NCBI GenBank assembly: GCA_020152595.1
Contig: JAIGNY010001701.1
Coordinates: 567,501-631,500 of the forward strand
Direction: 5' to 3'
DNA: 64,000 nucleotides
Origin: Chiridota heheva
Lineage: Eukaryota > Echinodermata > Holothuroidea > Apodida > Chiridotidae
Shown: positions 31,444 to 43,439 of the stretch, one piece after another
Layout of the letters: every line of letters starts with the position of its first letter
Position numbering within the stretch: the stretch's first letter is position 1
Position numbers and translations under genes: made by a program
Notes under the pieces: model-generated
Seen by the model: only the letters and a program-made list of their open reading frames with translations
What the model was told of the DNA's origin: nothing
The model's database searches: none

Positions 31444-34400
31444 TTATGATGGCAGTGCTGACGGGGCCATGATGTCCATATCAGCAAACTCCCTGGCAAT
31501 CAACACCCCAACACCAAACAGAACAAGATTCTTTAGGCAATCCCTGTGAGGACATAAATAATGAACCCGTTACCAATTTCAGAAACCTTCACCATCAGAA
31601 TATATGCTTTAATGCTGCAGGACTGGATCATTTAAACCCAGTTGACATACGTTTGTTGTCTTACTGCAGTAAGCAATACACCCTTTCAGAGTGTTCCAAT
31701 GATTACACTGTAATGGGTTCTGCCGATTACCGATTGATCATATTTTGTCATAATCGGCCTGATCAGATCCGATTACTTTTTATGATAGTACTAATTGTGA
31801 TAAACATGCTGTGGAAAGTGCAAGTGATCACAGATAATAAATTAAAAGAACACAGAGGTACAGGGTACAGTATAAGATATTAATGAGGAGAAGACATGTT
31901 GAAAAGTAAAAGGAAACAAAAAAAATTCTTGATCAACACATTTTTTATTTTTCATTTCTCAGCCTTTCATGTTTTAACAATAAAAAAAAAAAGATTTTTT
32001 TTTTTGCAATAATCGGATCAGCAATCCATGGGCATTTCACTGATCCTGATTATGCTGCTGATCAGCCATAATCGGCCTGATATCACCAGCAAGCCAATTA
32101 TCGTTGGAACACTACCCTTTCACAGCTCCAGTCTGCTCATGCCCACAAGGATGTGTCACATTCAAGTTGCGAGTAAACAAAACAATACAATGAGCGCACA
32201 GCAAAATAACGCTCTTGTTTTGCATAAATACATACATTGGACATCACGAGAGTACAATGGAAATTTTGTTTGTTTACTCCCAACTCAAAATGGTGGATGG
32301 AACTGTGAAAAGGTGTATTGTGGTACCCTTGTCACATGTACTGTAAGCAATAATTTGTATGCAATAATTTGATCATGAGCAAATCAAAAAAATTTCATTT
32401 AAAATACCTTCCATAAAGATAAGACTAGTTATACTTTTGTCAATGAAAACAGCTGGTTTTGTCTAGTATACATGTAGCTTTGCTATTCATACATATTAAA
32501 GTCTAACATGGCTTTCAGAATAGCTTCCAATTTTCATTTTGTTGTTGTTTATACAACAAATTTAAGGTTTTTCCTATGCAGCCTATAAACACCAAGGTCT
32601 GAATGGTTGCCATATCCAGTTTGACTAATGATTGTACTTGTAAAATAAAAGCGACATCAAAATCATACCTGTGAAATATTCACTTTTGTAGAGTACAAAA
32701 CTCTTTATCTGAAACTTGAGTAATGTGCTGCCATTTGACACCCACATTACAAACACAGTGAGGAGTCACTTGAAAAGTGACCGTATTCCAAATGATATAT
32801 TCTTGTTGCTTCTACCACAAATTCTCATTCTTTCCACCAACCATTTGAGGTTGAATTATTCTCTCAGCTGGATGGTGTGACAGTTAAAAGCTATGACACT
32901 TTTAATCCCAGCTACTGTATCTTGGGCCATTCCATGCCATGACACAAAATCATTACAAGTTTGTGAGATTATAGGCTACACTTAAAATGGCAACCACAGG
33001 GGTCATTAGTGTTAGGCTGCACAGAAAAACCTCATTTTGTTACATTAATTTTGTATTCTTATTTAAAAATTCTAGAATCCCTGTTCATGAAACTCTTAAA
33101 AATGGCAAGATAAATTCGTTAATAATGTACCCCCTGCAAAATTATTCAAAAAGTTACATCCTTGGGTGCAAAATCAGGAAAAATTTGACACTTTTTGAGG
33201 CTTAAGAATGAAATTCTACTTGTTTTTTATTACCAAAATCAAGTTAATTCAAACTATTTACAATTGATTATGAACATATGTGAAATTTGGGAAGAAAAAA
33301 CCCTTCCAAAAATATGTTGACTGCTATTTAGTCATTTATTAATTAGTTACATCAATGAATTTGATAGAGGGTTCAAACAAATGGCTGTTTTAAACCTAAC
33401 ACGGCTTTCCTAATACAGTAGCTTCAAATTTTCCTTAGCTGGTTTTGCACCTAAGGTAGAATTTTTTATTTTTTTTGCAGGGAATGGATTAACACATTTT
33501 AAAGAGTTTTATGACCAGGAATGCAAGAATTTTTAAATGAGTCAAAAGTTCAGGTTTTCCCTATGCAGCCTAACACTAATGACCCCAATGGTTGCCATTT
33601 AAAGTGTGGCCCATACCATGGTATTCAAAAGCTATCAGTTCTCTGCTGTCAAAAATATTGAAAATATTTCATTTTCAAAAGGGCACCTCAGTTTGGAAAA
33701 TACAGTAGTTAAAAATAGTGATTTTTTTTTGTGATTTAGTAGATTTTTAGATATAAATATAACCTTGTGACTAATAAGCTTAAATCCTGAAACTGGTATA
33801 TGGAGTAACAGTGTCCCAAAAATCAGAGCTCTAAATTGGATATTTGGTTTTCAATAGCATCTTCAATATGTTCTTTTGTGATGCAATTTCATCCACAAAA
33901 AAAAAAAAAAATTACCATGATTACATTTTAAAATGGCCAAAATAATTGTTATGAATGTTATTTAGCAGGAATGATTTGTTTCTGTAAATCTATAACTGTT
34001 TTATGTATTAAAAATGCACATTTATGCTTAAAATTGGTCTGAAAATAGCCAACATAAATTATGATTTCAAAATCCACCCAAAGCCTAAGGTCAATGTTTT
34101 GCATCACAAAATGACAAAATGAAAATGCTATCAAAAATCCAATCTAGAGATTGTCATTTTTGGCCCAGAAAAGGATAAACTATTATACTTTTCATATACA
34201 ATTTCAATCATGTAATATACATATAATCTTTTTTTAGCAAACTTTGAAAATTACCCATTTCAAAGAAATTTTTTAACATTTTCTTTCTTCTTCTGAAAAA
34301 TGCAGAAGGAGGTGTCAGTTTTGAATTCCCCATCGTAAAAAAAAACAGCCAAGTACCAATTTTAAAAATGTGGGGTAAACAAAATAATTTATAAGGGAAT

Positions 34401-37400
34401 TTGTGCTTGTCAGAAATTTCAAAATGGCTGCCGATGGCAAAAAATTTGGGCAAAAGTGGCCGAGGATTACAGGTCCATATCTCAAATGACTTGGGCAGTG
34501 TGGCTAAATTGTGGGCAAAGGTGTATTCAGCTTTTGGTTCCAGAAGGGGCAAATGGTAATTATAAAAAAAAAGGCTATTTTAAGAGGTGTAGGAAGCTGG
34601 GAGAGGGGGAAAACTGCCCCTCGTAAAAATTTCCGGCAAAAGCGACCAAGAATTACAGGTCCATATCTCAAATGACTTGGGCAGTGTGGCTAAAATGTGT
34701 TCTTAAAATTATTATTCCTATATACGCAAAGGTGTATTTAGCTTTTGGTTCCAGAAGGGGCAAACTGTAATTATCAAAAGAAAAAGCTATATCGAGAGGT
34801 GTAGGAAGCTGTGAGAGGGGGAAAACTGCCCTCATAAGATTTCACCTTTCCGGGCATGCTTTATCCGTGGTTGGGAGATTGAATTTTGTTGTTAAGTATT
34901 AACATAAAATTGAAAAAATGAAGGTAAATTTGGTAAAATTATTGGAAATTTTGGTATATTATTAATTTTGGAAATTAATGGAAATTTGGGGAAAATTGTT
35001 GGAAATTTAGGAAAAATTATTAGAAATTTTGGTAAGATTATTGGAAATTTTGATCAAATTTATAGAAATTTTGAAAAAATTATTGGAAATTTTGGTACAA
35101 TTATTGGATATTTTGGTACAATTATTGAACCTTATATATTAATTTTCCTGCTACTAACATTTTATTTATTAAATTTTGTGACCCCCTCACCCCCTTCCCC
35201 CACTTCCCTCTGAATACACCACTGCATATATGCTCAATTTAAAGGAAATCTAAATGGTGGGCTACACATTTCAATTTTTCCTGTTGAATTGACAACATAG
35301 AAATTTGAATGTTGTTATGTGTTGCACAGGTCCCTGATCGACTTAAACTCTATTTTGGTAAGGTGAATTTAATATTTTCCCCAATGTGCAACCAGAGCGT
35401 TTTCATTTTAGACAAGATAAAATGACAACTCTGTATAAGCCTGTACTTAGGTCCTAGGGCAATGAGACTATACCAAGTCTCAAGAATCTACCTTACAAAG
35501 AGACTCAAGTAATTAGGTTTAACAACTTTGGAAGTTCGAAGACACCATCGTAACTTAATTCAAACGTACAAAATTTTAACCGAGAAGGACGATATTGACG
35601 CTGAAAAGCTTTTCCATATGAACAGACACTATATAAAAACTAGAACAGTAAGTACCGTCATGGTTCGCATGCCCATGCAAGTTGACACCCATATTATATG
35701 AGCCAGCCAATCATAAAAATGGCATCTCACACTAAGTTCCACATGGCATCCCATGTCCCCATGGCCTCCTACCCTATGGCATCCTACCTTATGTCACATA
35801 GCATCCTACCGTATGTCACACATGGCATCCCAACCTATGTCACACTGTGTTACTCGTGGCATCCCACCATGTCCCACATGGCATTCTACCCTGTCCCACA
35901 TGGCATCCCATCCCATGTCCCACATGACATCCCATAGGCTCCATAAGAAGTCTCATCCTAGCTATCAATCCCTGATTGAGCATACTATGTATGAAAATGT
36001 CAGTTCATATAACTTATATGCAAATGACTTGTTAAAATGGGGTGGGACGCCATGTCCCACATGACATCCCATGTCCGACATTCCATTCCATCCCATGGCA
36101 ATCCACCCTATGTCCTGCATGGCATTCCACCACATATCCTACATGGCATTCCACCGTTCCACAGGGCATCCCACCCCATGGCATCCCACCCCATGGCATC
36201 CCACATGGCATCCCACCCTATGTCTCACATGACGTCCCATAGGCTCCATAAGAAGTCTCTAGTTATCACAGTCCCTGATTGAGCATACTATGTATGAAAG
36301 TGTCACTTCATATAATAACTTATATGCAAATGAGTTGTTGAATAAGAAAAAAAGGTGGAGTCTAATAATTATGCCTGATATAGCCCTTGGTGTATACAAT
36401 ATGGTAAATATTATATCATATGGCCCTCATGGCCCCCATCCATGTCCCACATGGCATCCCTCCCTATGTCCATATGAAATCACATCCTGTCACACTCCCT
36501 GACTAAGCATACTAAATAAAAAAAGTCTGGTCTGGTCATTTACTGTAGCAGCTTTATGCAAATGACCACAATAATAAAGGTGGAGTTTAATAATCATGCC
36601 TGATACAACTGTTGGTGCCCAAATATTTTGAAGAATTTTAAGGATTTCAAATCTCAAGTGCTACAAGAGAGACTTTACGATCTCTAAAAATATTGGAAAA
36701 TTAAATCATTTAACAGTTATCTTCTAAGAAAATATCAAATGTTTTATAGACTTTTTAAAAAACTAGTCTTCAATCCTGTCTAAAGTGTCTCTGGACGACG
36801 ACGAGTGAATACACAATTACAATGACGGGGTCGTCGCCTGCGCATTCAGTTATGATGATAACAATGCTATCACAAAACGCTTAATACGACCCAGACGAGA
36901 ACACAGGTACGACGTACGGACAGACATAACATCGACAACCAAGTCAGTCCACTGCCTTTGATAACCAGTTGTGGTGTACTGACGTATCTCTGGAAAACTT
37001 GAACATTTTATAAGGAACTTTTTACCTTCCATAAGGATATCTAAAGAAACTTCAACTTTTTCTGAGGAACTCTGAAGAAACTTTAAGATTTTCTGAGGAA
37101 TTCTCAAAAAACTTTAAAATTTCTGAGGAAATCTTAGGACAAATCTGTGGCCGGCCGGCCAGACGGATGGATGGGCATAATCGCCATTACATAGGTTTGC
37201 ATAATGCTTCGCATGCGAACCAATAATAGCATATCTATCTTCCTTTTACTGTAAATTAATTTTGTAATTATAACAAAAGCATTACATAAAGTATCCCTTG
37301 CTCAACCATTACCTTCACAAAATTATTACGAGCAAAAAATCACTCAACAAATACATTTTGAAAAACTCAAGACAATCCCGGACAAAAGTACTTTGCACTT

Positions 37401-38693
37401 TTTTTCCCCCTTATACCCCTCTTCAATGTTGCAGATATAGGGCTCACCCTAAATTCAATTTTTTGGGGCACTTAACGCTACGGTCAATGGGAGGAAAATA
37501 CTTTTTTTGTAATTTTGAAAAAAATTACACACACCTGAACTAAAAACTCCCAGAAGTGTAATTATTATCGAATTTGTCATACTATTTCACTAAAAATCCG
37601 AAAATATAATTTTCGTATAGCGCAACATTGGCCTAATTTATTCCACAAAAACACCTGGATTTCAGCCATTCCGAGGTGTGGGATTTTTTCCTTTTGATGA
37701 TATAGCATGACAAAACTAACAATAATTAAGATTTCTGGGAGTTTTTAGTTGAGATACGCCTATGCACAATTTTGGTCAAAATCAAAATCGTGTTTTCTCC
37801 CAGTGACCGTAAGGAAAAGTGCCCTAATAAATTGAGTTTATTTATATTGCGAAAAACATTTCACGCAAAGTACATTCTCAAGGTCAGACAGGGAATTTTG
37901 TGGTGCACAGCGACGTAAGAATGCTTTTTTGACGATCTCAAACTTCAGTCAATGGGAAAAACAAATATGGCCTAGTCATTTATCAATGTAGTCAATAGGA
38001 GAGAAACAATTTTTTTGTCATTTTTCAACAAATACTGGACAGAATTTATTTTTCTTCAAATATGATGTGTATTAGATTATAGTTTCCAACATCTATGAGT
38101 ACCATTAATTTTTGCAGACTGGCTGAGGTGACACAAGTTATTCATATAAAATATCCCATTGACTATATTAATAGTTTCCCCCTCCAATTTTACAAAACCG
38201 TACTGAACTCGTACACAGGTACGTCGACTCCGACCACGAAAATACCAACATTGAATCGGGTGGAACTTCAGAGGGGAGGAAGGGGAGGGGGGGGAGGGTG
38301 CCAAGACTTTTGTCCGGGATTGTAAACCTATTGCTCTATTGGAAAAAAAGTTCCAATAAGAAATTTGTTCATTAACCTAAATTTGGAAGCAGGAACATGT
38401 ATGGGCACCAAGAATGCAGGGGTCAACAGGCAATCTTTTGCCTTAAACTAGATTTCAAGATCAGTTCCCGTCGCCTGAGGTATCGTAAACTAAACAGTCG
38501 CGGGCTGTTTCACGTGTTTCTGCACGCTGATCACAGTATGAATTATGATGAGTTGCGCGAAAACAAAATCAGTATTAACGTCAAAAGAAAAAAAATCGGT
38601 ATGGTAATCAAACCTTTTAAACTGATCCTTGTAAACAGAACTTAAAAACGACCAGACACGAGATTTTGCTCGCTTAGCTTTCCCGCTGTCCAT
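31444..38693 (-). CDS. TOMM6: Mitochondrial import receptor subunit TOM6 homologue
   Basis: TOMM6 is a small tail-anchored subunit that stabilises the TOM translocase in the mitochondrial outer membrane. Two coding exons on the minus strand: 38693-38614 (ATG 38693-38691, MDSGKAKRAKSRVWSFLSSV then YKDQFK) and 31543-31444 (DCLKNLVLFGVGVLIAREFA then DMDIMAPSALPS, stop TAA). The split Arg codon (AG|G) joins in frame. The donor is AG|GTTTGA and the acceptor ctcacag. The second exon aligns without gaps with the human TOMM6 C-terminus as I remember it, including the LxxGVxxAR helix and the DxDxMAP end. It has a basic N-terminus, a W in the predicted amphipathic segment and one transmembrane helix at about residues 31-47. 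The total is 59 aa against 74 in human; the extra human N-terminal residues are missing. A donor right after the stop (GTAAGT at 31441) implies a spliced 3' UTR. The 7-kb intron is filled with MITEs. Convergent with MED20. Confidence 0.85.
31689..32114. mobile_element. hAT MITE with perfect 8-bp target duplication
   Basis: The element is flanked by ccctttca on both sides (31681-31688 and 32115-32122), a perfect 8-bp duplication. The termini are gagtgttccaatgatta and, in reverse complement, tagtgttccaacgataa. Sub-terminal ataatcggcctgatcag motifs occur inverted at both ends. The 426-bp element is non-autonomous and lies in the TOMM6 intron. Confidence 0.85.
32500..32625. repeat. Fragment of the adjacent TIR element
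   Basis: Contains acatggctttcagaatagct and gtttttcctatgcagcct, which match 33395-33430 and 33550-33580 of the complete element at 32974-33611. It seems to be a truncated copy. Confidence 0.55.
32974..33611. mobile_element. MITE with ~60-bp terminal inverted repeats
   Basis: The left end (ggctacacttaaaatggcaa ... ggggtcattagtgttaggct) is the reverse complement, with few mismatches, of the right end (agcctaacactaatgacccc ... ttgccatttaaagtgtggcc). The core is AT-rich and non-coding. No clear target duplication was found. TOMM6 intron. Confidence 0.75.
33827..34160. repeat. Inverted repeat (arms ~60 bp)
   Basis: 33827-33888 (agctctaaattggat ... caatagcatcttc ... ttgtgatgcaa) is the imperfect reverse complement of 34098-34160 (ttgcatcacaaaatgac ... 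atgctatcaaaaatccaat). This is probably another non-autonomous element or a palindromic remnant in the TOMM6 intron. Confidence 0.6.
34430..34848. repeat. ~200-bp tandem duplication
   Basis: Two copies (34430-34625 and 34626-34848) share ggtccatatctcaaatgact, tgggcagtgtggctaaa, gcttttggttccagaagggg and aggtgtaggaagctg. The second copy has an extra 30-bp AT-rich segment. No coding function seen. Confidence 0.85.
34915..35215. repeat. Tandem ggaaatttt units with C-rich end
   Basis: About ten irregular units of roughly 21 bp such as attggaaattttggtaaaat, followed by a C-rich segment (gaccccctcacccccttccc). It resembles the dispersed gaaat/ttcc family at 15895 and 39640 and may be the same family in the other orientation. 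Confidence 0.65.
35655..36610. mobile_element. Repeat element with ~20-bp minisatellite core (copy 2, inverted)
   Basis: This is the reverse-complement counterpart of 11395-12312: the left end cccatattatatgagccagc, a core of catggcatcccaccctatgt units, then the flank aggctccataagaagtct, ccctgattgagcatactatg, ttatatgcaaatga and tgtatac. The core-plus-flank unit is repeated three times in tandem (35700-36035, 36036-36365, 36420-36610), each time carrying the catactatgtatgaaa-type flank. Copy 1 has only one such unit. It lies in the TOMM6 intron. Confidence 0.8.
36806..36983. repeat. Dispersed ~180-bp repeat (copy A)
   Basis: Reverse complement of 46653-46835 at roughly 90 percent identity by eye. 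Shared phrases include aatgacggggtcgtcgcctg, cacaaaacgcttaatacgac, gtacgacgtacggacagaca and gataaccagttgtggtg. It is GC-richer than its surroundings. I see no obvious protein or RNA product. Confidence 0.75.
37372..38323. mobile_element. Nested transposon with perfect 18-bp TIR
   Basis: acaatcccggacaaaagt at 37372-37389 is repeated as an exact reverse complement at 38306-38323. Inside, a second inverted pair of about 100 bp (37450-37560 against 37728-37835) shares aactcccagaa/ttctgggagtt and cggtcaatgggag/ctcccagtgaccg. The outer element therefore either contains another inserted MITE or has a double palindromic structure. No transposase. TOMM6 intron, just before exon 1 on the plus-strand map. 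Confidence 0.75.
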
Positions 38694-39409
38694 TTTGGCA
38701 AATAAAAAAGAATTAAATTATCAACTGAAGTCTGACGTAACAAAATCAGTCTGAGTCTTAACGTTAGTATTTAGTATATGTCTTAGTCAATCGCTCTTTC
38801 ATGTGCTGGTGGTAGCACGATACTATACCAGGCTCCCTAATGATAAAAGCGTCAGCAGGTTAAACTCGGTTTTTTTCATGACAAAATGAAAAAGTTGGTT
38901 CGGAAATTTTAGTGATATTTCTTGAAAAGAAGGATCTGATGTACTTTGCACGAGGCTGAGGGTTTGTCTCCTTTTTTAGGACACGAAGTCAGTAGGTAAT
39001 TGGTACCATAATCTCTAATAATTTCAGTGACTCTATGGTCTGATGGTAGCGGAAGATGTCTGAAACTGCAGTGGGCACAGAACTTTAGGGACCCCACTTA
39101 GCAGCAAACTACTTCAAATTCGGATAATTTCAATCAGGATTTTTAAATCAAAAGCAAAACATTTTGGAGAAAAAAATCAGATCGAGTGAAAATGATGGCA
39201 ACATTTAGGGAATTTTTTATTGTTTGTTGCTGAACTTTAATGTAATTCGGCAAACATGAAATGAACATATTCAAAATTCCCAGTCATAGTAAAGAGGGGT
39301 CATTGTTGAGTTTGTTAAGTTTTCACTTAGGCTTCAATGCAAAGAAAAATTAACTAATGCAAATCTTCCAAATGAAAACTTTGTAGGAATGAAACGAATG
39401 ATTATGACC
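38694..39409. other. Upstream of TOMM6, promoter region presumed
   Basis: The region 5' of the TOMM6 start codon. I could not identify a TATA box or other core promoter element with confidence. No coding region or repeat is evident. Confidence 0.35.
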
Positions 39410-40320
39410 ACAAACAAGATGCTCTTAAAGGCCCGTAGGGGAAGGGGGGGGAGGGGGAGGGGAGAGAAAAGATTCGTCCGAGCGAATGAACCCACCTTTT
39501 GTTGAGAAATTGGGGAAGTGGAGGAAGGAGGCCAAGGCCCCAATAATTTTATTGGGGGCCAAGTACCATTTTGACACACCAATACTGAAGGTCTGGCGTA
39601 TTGATTTTGAAGAGTCAGATTCCATCATGATATCTTTTCTTCCGGAAATCTTCAATTTCGAAAAATCTCCTTCAATTCGTGAAAATTGCTGAACATTTTG
39701 AAAAAAGTTTTTTCCATTTTCGGGAATATATTTTTAATTTTCAAAATATTTGTTTCAATTTGCAGGAAATTTCCTTCATTGTCAAAAAGTTTGATTCATT
39801 TTGGCGAATTTTCAGTTTTCACGAAATTTGCTTCAATTTTCTAGAAATTCCTTCATTTTCGAAAAGTGTTCTTCATTTTCGTAGAGTTAATTTTAGTTTT
39901 TACGTAACTTGCTTCAATTTTTGTGAAATTTCCTTCATTTTGGCGAATTTTTTATCAATTTTCGTGAAATGGTTTTCATTTTCGGGAAATTCTCATCAAC
40001 TTTCGGGAAAATTCTTTCATTTTCTGGAATTTTTTTGCATTTTTGGAAAATTTGCTTCAATTTTCGCGAAATTTGCATAAATGTTTGTGAAATCTCCTTC
40101 ATTTTTCGAAATTTTTCATCATTTTCGCGAAATTTGCTCCAATTTTCGTAAATGTTTTTTCAATTTGTGTGAAATTTCTTTTATTTTTGGGAAAATGTCG
40201 ACACTTTTAGAACATTTTCGTCAGTTTTCGGAACTGTCTTCAATCCCGGGCCATTTTCGGGAATTTTTTCCCATATTTACAATAATTTTACGACCCCACC
40301 CCCTCAATCATTTACAAATA
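39410..40320. repeat. Largest block of the gaaat/ttcc repeat family
   Basis: It begins with a G-rich stretch (ggggaagggggggga). It then has about thirty irregular units of roughly 20 bp built from ttttcgggaaatttccttca variants, and ends with a C-rich stretch (cgaccccaccccctca). The G-rich start and C-rich end could be mutually inverted termini. Open frames through it give Phe-rich peptides (xFxEICFNFxEI) that are repeat artefacts. Confidence 0.7.
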
Positions 40321-40639
40321 GTTTTACAGTAATAAAACACTCGTGCATTTTGGTAAGTTTGTTGGGACAAAAATCAAATCTGGCTGTCAAATATCTTCCC
40401 ACGCTGCTTCCCCTTTTCAAATTCCTGAATCCCCTTTTGTTGAAAAAGTGCGCTTTTAAACAGATACAATCTAACAAAATAATGAACACCTAAAATTTCT
40501 ATATTTTTTTCCCAAAAAAACTAACCTCCCCCCCCCCTCACTTTCTCTCCCTTAAGATTCCTGGCAACGAGACATTTTGGCATTTGTTTCCTTCAAACCT
40601 TTAAAATACTATCTTATTTGTATACACAGCTGTATAGGG

Positions 40640-41840
40640 GATTTGGACGATCATAGCTGCATGGGCGGGATTTGGACGATCATAACAACATAGGCGTGAT
40701 TTGGATGATCATAGCTGCATAGGCAGATAGACGGGTTTTGGACGATCATAGCTGCATAGGCGGGATTTGGACGATCACGTGCACCGGCAGGATTTGGACA
40801 ATCATAGCTGCATAGGCGGGATTTGGACGACCATAGCTGCATCGGCAGGATTTGTACGATCATAGCTGCATAGGCGGGATTTGTACGATCATAGCTGCAT
40901 AAGCGGGATTTGGACGATAATAGCTGCATAGGCAAGTATTGGACGATCATAGCTGCATAGACGAGATTTGGACGATAATAGCTGCATAGGCGAAATTTCG
41001 ACGATCATAGCTGCATAGGCAGGATTTGGACAATCATAGCTGCATGGGCGGGATTTGGACGATCATAGCTGCATAGGCGAGATTTGGACGATCATAGCTG
41101 CATGGGCGGGATTTGGACGGTCATAGCTGCATAGGCGGGATTTGGACGATGATAGCTGCATGGGCGGGATTTGGATGATAATAGCTGCATAGGCGGGATT
41201 TGGACGATCATAGCTGCATGGGCGGGATTTGGACGATCATAGCTGCATTGGCGGGATTTGGACGATCATAGCTGCATGGGGGATTTGGGATTTGGACGAT
41301 CATAGGCTGGACGATCATAGCTGCATAGGCGGGATTTGGACGATCATAGCTGATGGGCGGGATTTGGACGATCATAGCGATCATAGCTGCATGGGCGGGA
41401 TTTGGACGATAATAGCTGCATAGGCGGGATTTGGACGATCATAGCTGCATAGGCGGGATTTGGACGATAATAGATGCATAGGCGGGATTTGGACGATCAT
41501 AGCTGCTTGGGCGGGATTTGGACGATCATAGCTGCATAGGCGGAATTTGGACGATAATAGCTGCATAGGCGGGATTTGGACGATCATAGCTGCATGGGCG
41601 GGATTTGGACGATCATAGCTGCATTGGCGGGATTTGGACGATCATAGCTGCATGGGCGGGATTTGGACGATAATAGCTGCATAGGCGGGATTTGGACGAT
41701 CATAGCTGCATAGGCGGGATTTGGACGATAATAGATGCATAGGCAGGATTTGGACGATCATAGCTGAATAGGCGGGATTTGGACGATCACGTGCATAGGC
41801 GGGATTTGGACGATAATTTTTTTTTTTTTTTTTTTTTTTT
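40640..41840. repeat. 29-bp minisatellite, ~40 copies, ending in poly-T
   Basis: Unit: gcgggatttggacgatcata followed by gctgcatag. About forty copies with sporadic substitutions and small deletions end abruptly at cgataa followed by a run of about 24 T. Some copies are near-identical, suggesting recent expansion. Frames read SSKSRLCSYDRPNPAYA-like peptides on the minus strand; there is no evidence that they are expressed. Confidence 0.95.
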
Positions 41841-42304
41841 CAATGGTAATTATCTTGTCATATAATAAATTTGCCCCTACTTTCGGTATGCAAATCCAGC
41901 CTTATTTTTTAAAAGTACAATCTAGCTGCCAGCAAGCAGGATGAAAAGAAAGAAAGAAAATACTCGACTTTAACACTAAAAGAGAAAACTGCCTTCCATA
42001 TCTCAAATGAAATAACTAAATATTTATTCAATTATTTACTTCCAATGCCCATAATTAATTGCATTTTCATCCTTTGCCTTTTCCCCACCCAGTCCACTCT
42101 TTCTGGAAAAACTCTCTCCGTTTAAATTTAGTAACAAACGTATAGAAATAATGAAGACGAAAAACTGATTTGTCAATGAATTTACATTTTGTGATTTTTT
42201 TTAAAGGTATTATTTATTTGCTAATGTGGTCTTCTCAAGCCCCATACTACCAGCTGATCAGGGCAATCAACAGGTAAGTATTCATCAACTTTTATTAGAA
42301 CGTG

Positions 42305-42575
42305 AGATGCAATGGCCAGCGGTTAAGGAGTTATGCGGTTATGCTCGTGGGCGAAAGGTACCGGGTTATATTCCCTCTGTGACCCCGCATTGTGGCCTTG
42401 AGCACTTTACTTCACTAAGTTGTAAATGAGTATACCAGCACCCTTGCAGGGGGATTAACCTGTCATGCCTGGCGTTTTGTTCACCTGAGCCATGTGCATT
42501 CATCCACTTCCGTCAAGGGAACCAGGGATAAGCACCGGCTTGATGGGCCTTCATGGCTCCATGAATTTAACTTTC
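42305..42575 (+). mobile_element. tRNA-derived SINE (copy 4)
   Basis: The head gcggttaaggagttatgcgg and ggtaccgggttatattccc are followed by tggccttgagcac, accagggataagcaccggct and tgatgggcc. It has the same motif order as the other three copies, with a longer middle. The B box is degraded. Confidence 0.75.
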
Positions 42576-43439
42576 CTTTTTCCCCTTTAAATTTTTTTTA
42601 ATAAGCTCTGACAATCTCACATAATAAAGGCGACAGAACCGTGCGTGCTTCTCAGATTGTTTTGAAAACGGTGCTCTTTTAAGTATTGAGATACTGTCAC
42701 CTTTCAAAGAACTTTCAAATAACACACAAAAGAAAACAACAACAAAATTGCCTAAACTGCTAAAAAAAGATAAACAATGGTGAATTTCTGATTAACACGC
42801 TGTTTCTAGTTTTCATAATTCTTAAACAAACCTGAACGCATTCAATTTCTTACTTTTTGTTATAATAATTATTAAGCATTCATTTTTGCTTATCCTTTTT
42901 GAACCGTTTGTACCACAGTTTTGATATACACATATAACCTTGCTACGATGTTCAACCACTGTTTCGGTAGCGAGGTTACCTTTGACGTGCTATGGACAGG
43001 GCACAACTTTCATTACCATTAAAGTAAGAAGGAATTGTAGTTATTTTTACCTAATGTTTCCAAAATTTTACTGACTTTTCTGTGACCTTAGTCCGTTTTG
43101 CGTTTGACATTATTTGAGGCCCCATGGTACTATTAAAGTTCGGATCATCTAGGATGTGAGGTCACATATGTTGATTGAGGGTCCTTTGAAGGTTGTTTAA
43201 GATTTTTGAAAAGTCAAACAATTTGGAAAAGTCTCTGTTTTTTTTTTTTTACATTGAGAAGTAAACCATCAAAGCTAAAGGGTAATATGGCAAAAAGCCT
43301 AAAATTAGCACAAGCAACAGATTTGGGAAAACCAACAATTTGACAAAACCGTCGGTTTAAAGTCGTTCTCATCCAGCAGTATGTTTTTTGACACCCATTG
43401 CCGCCTATACATGTCACTACAGAGTACCAGGGACCGCGG
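42576..43439. other. Intergenic, nothing recognised
   Basis: AT-rich, no coding region or RNA gene recognised. Confidence 0.5.

Noticed and set aside
39679..40332. Phe-rich open frames up to 133 codons
   Set aside because: They come from the degenerate gaaat/ttcc repeat blocks and have no unique sequence.
40651..41587. Repeated peptide frames (SSKSRLCSYDRPNPAYA) in the 29-bp minisatellite
   Set aside because: The unit length is not a multiple of three; open stretches shift frame between copies and look like chance.
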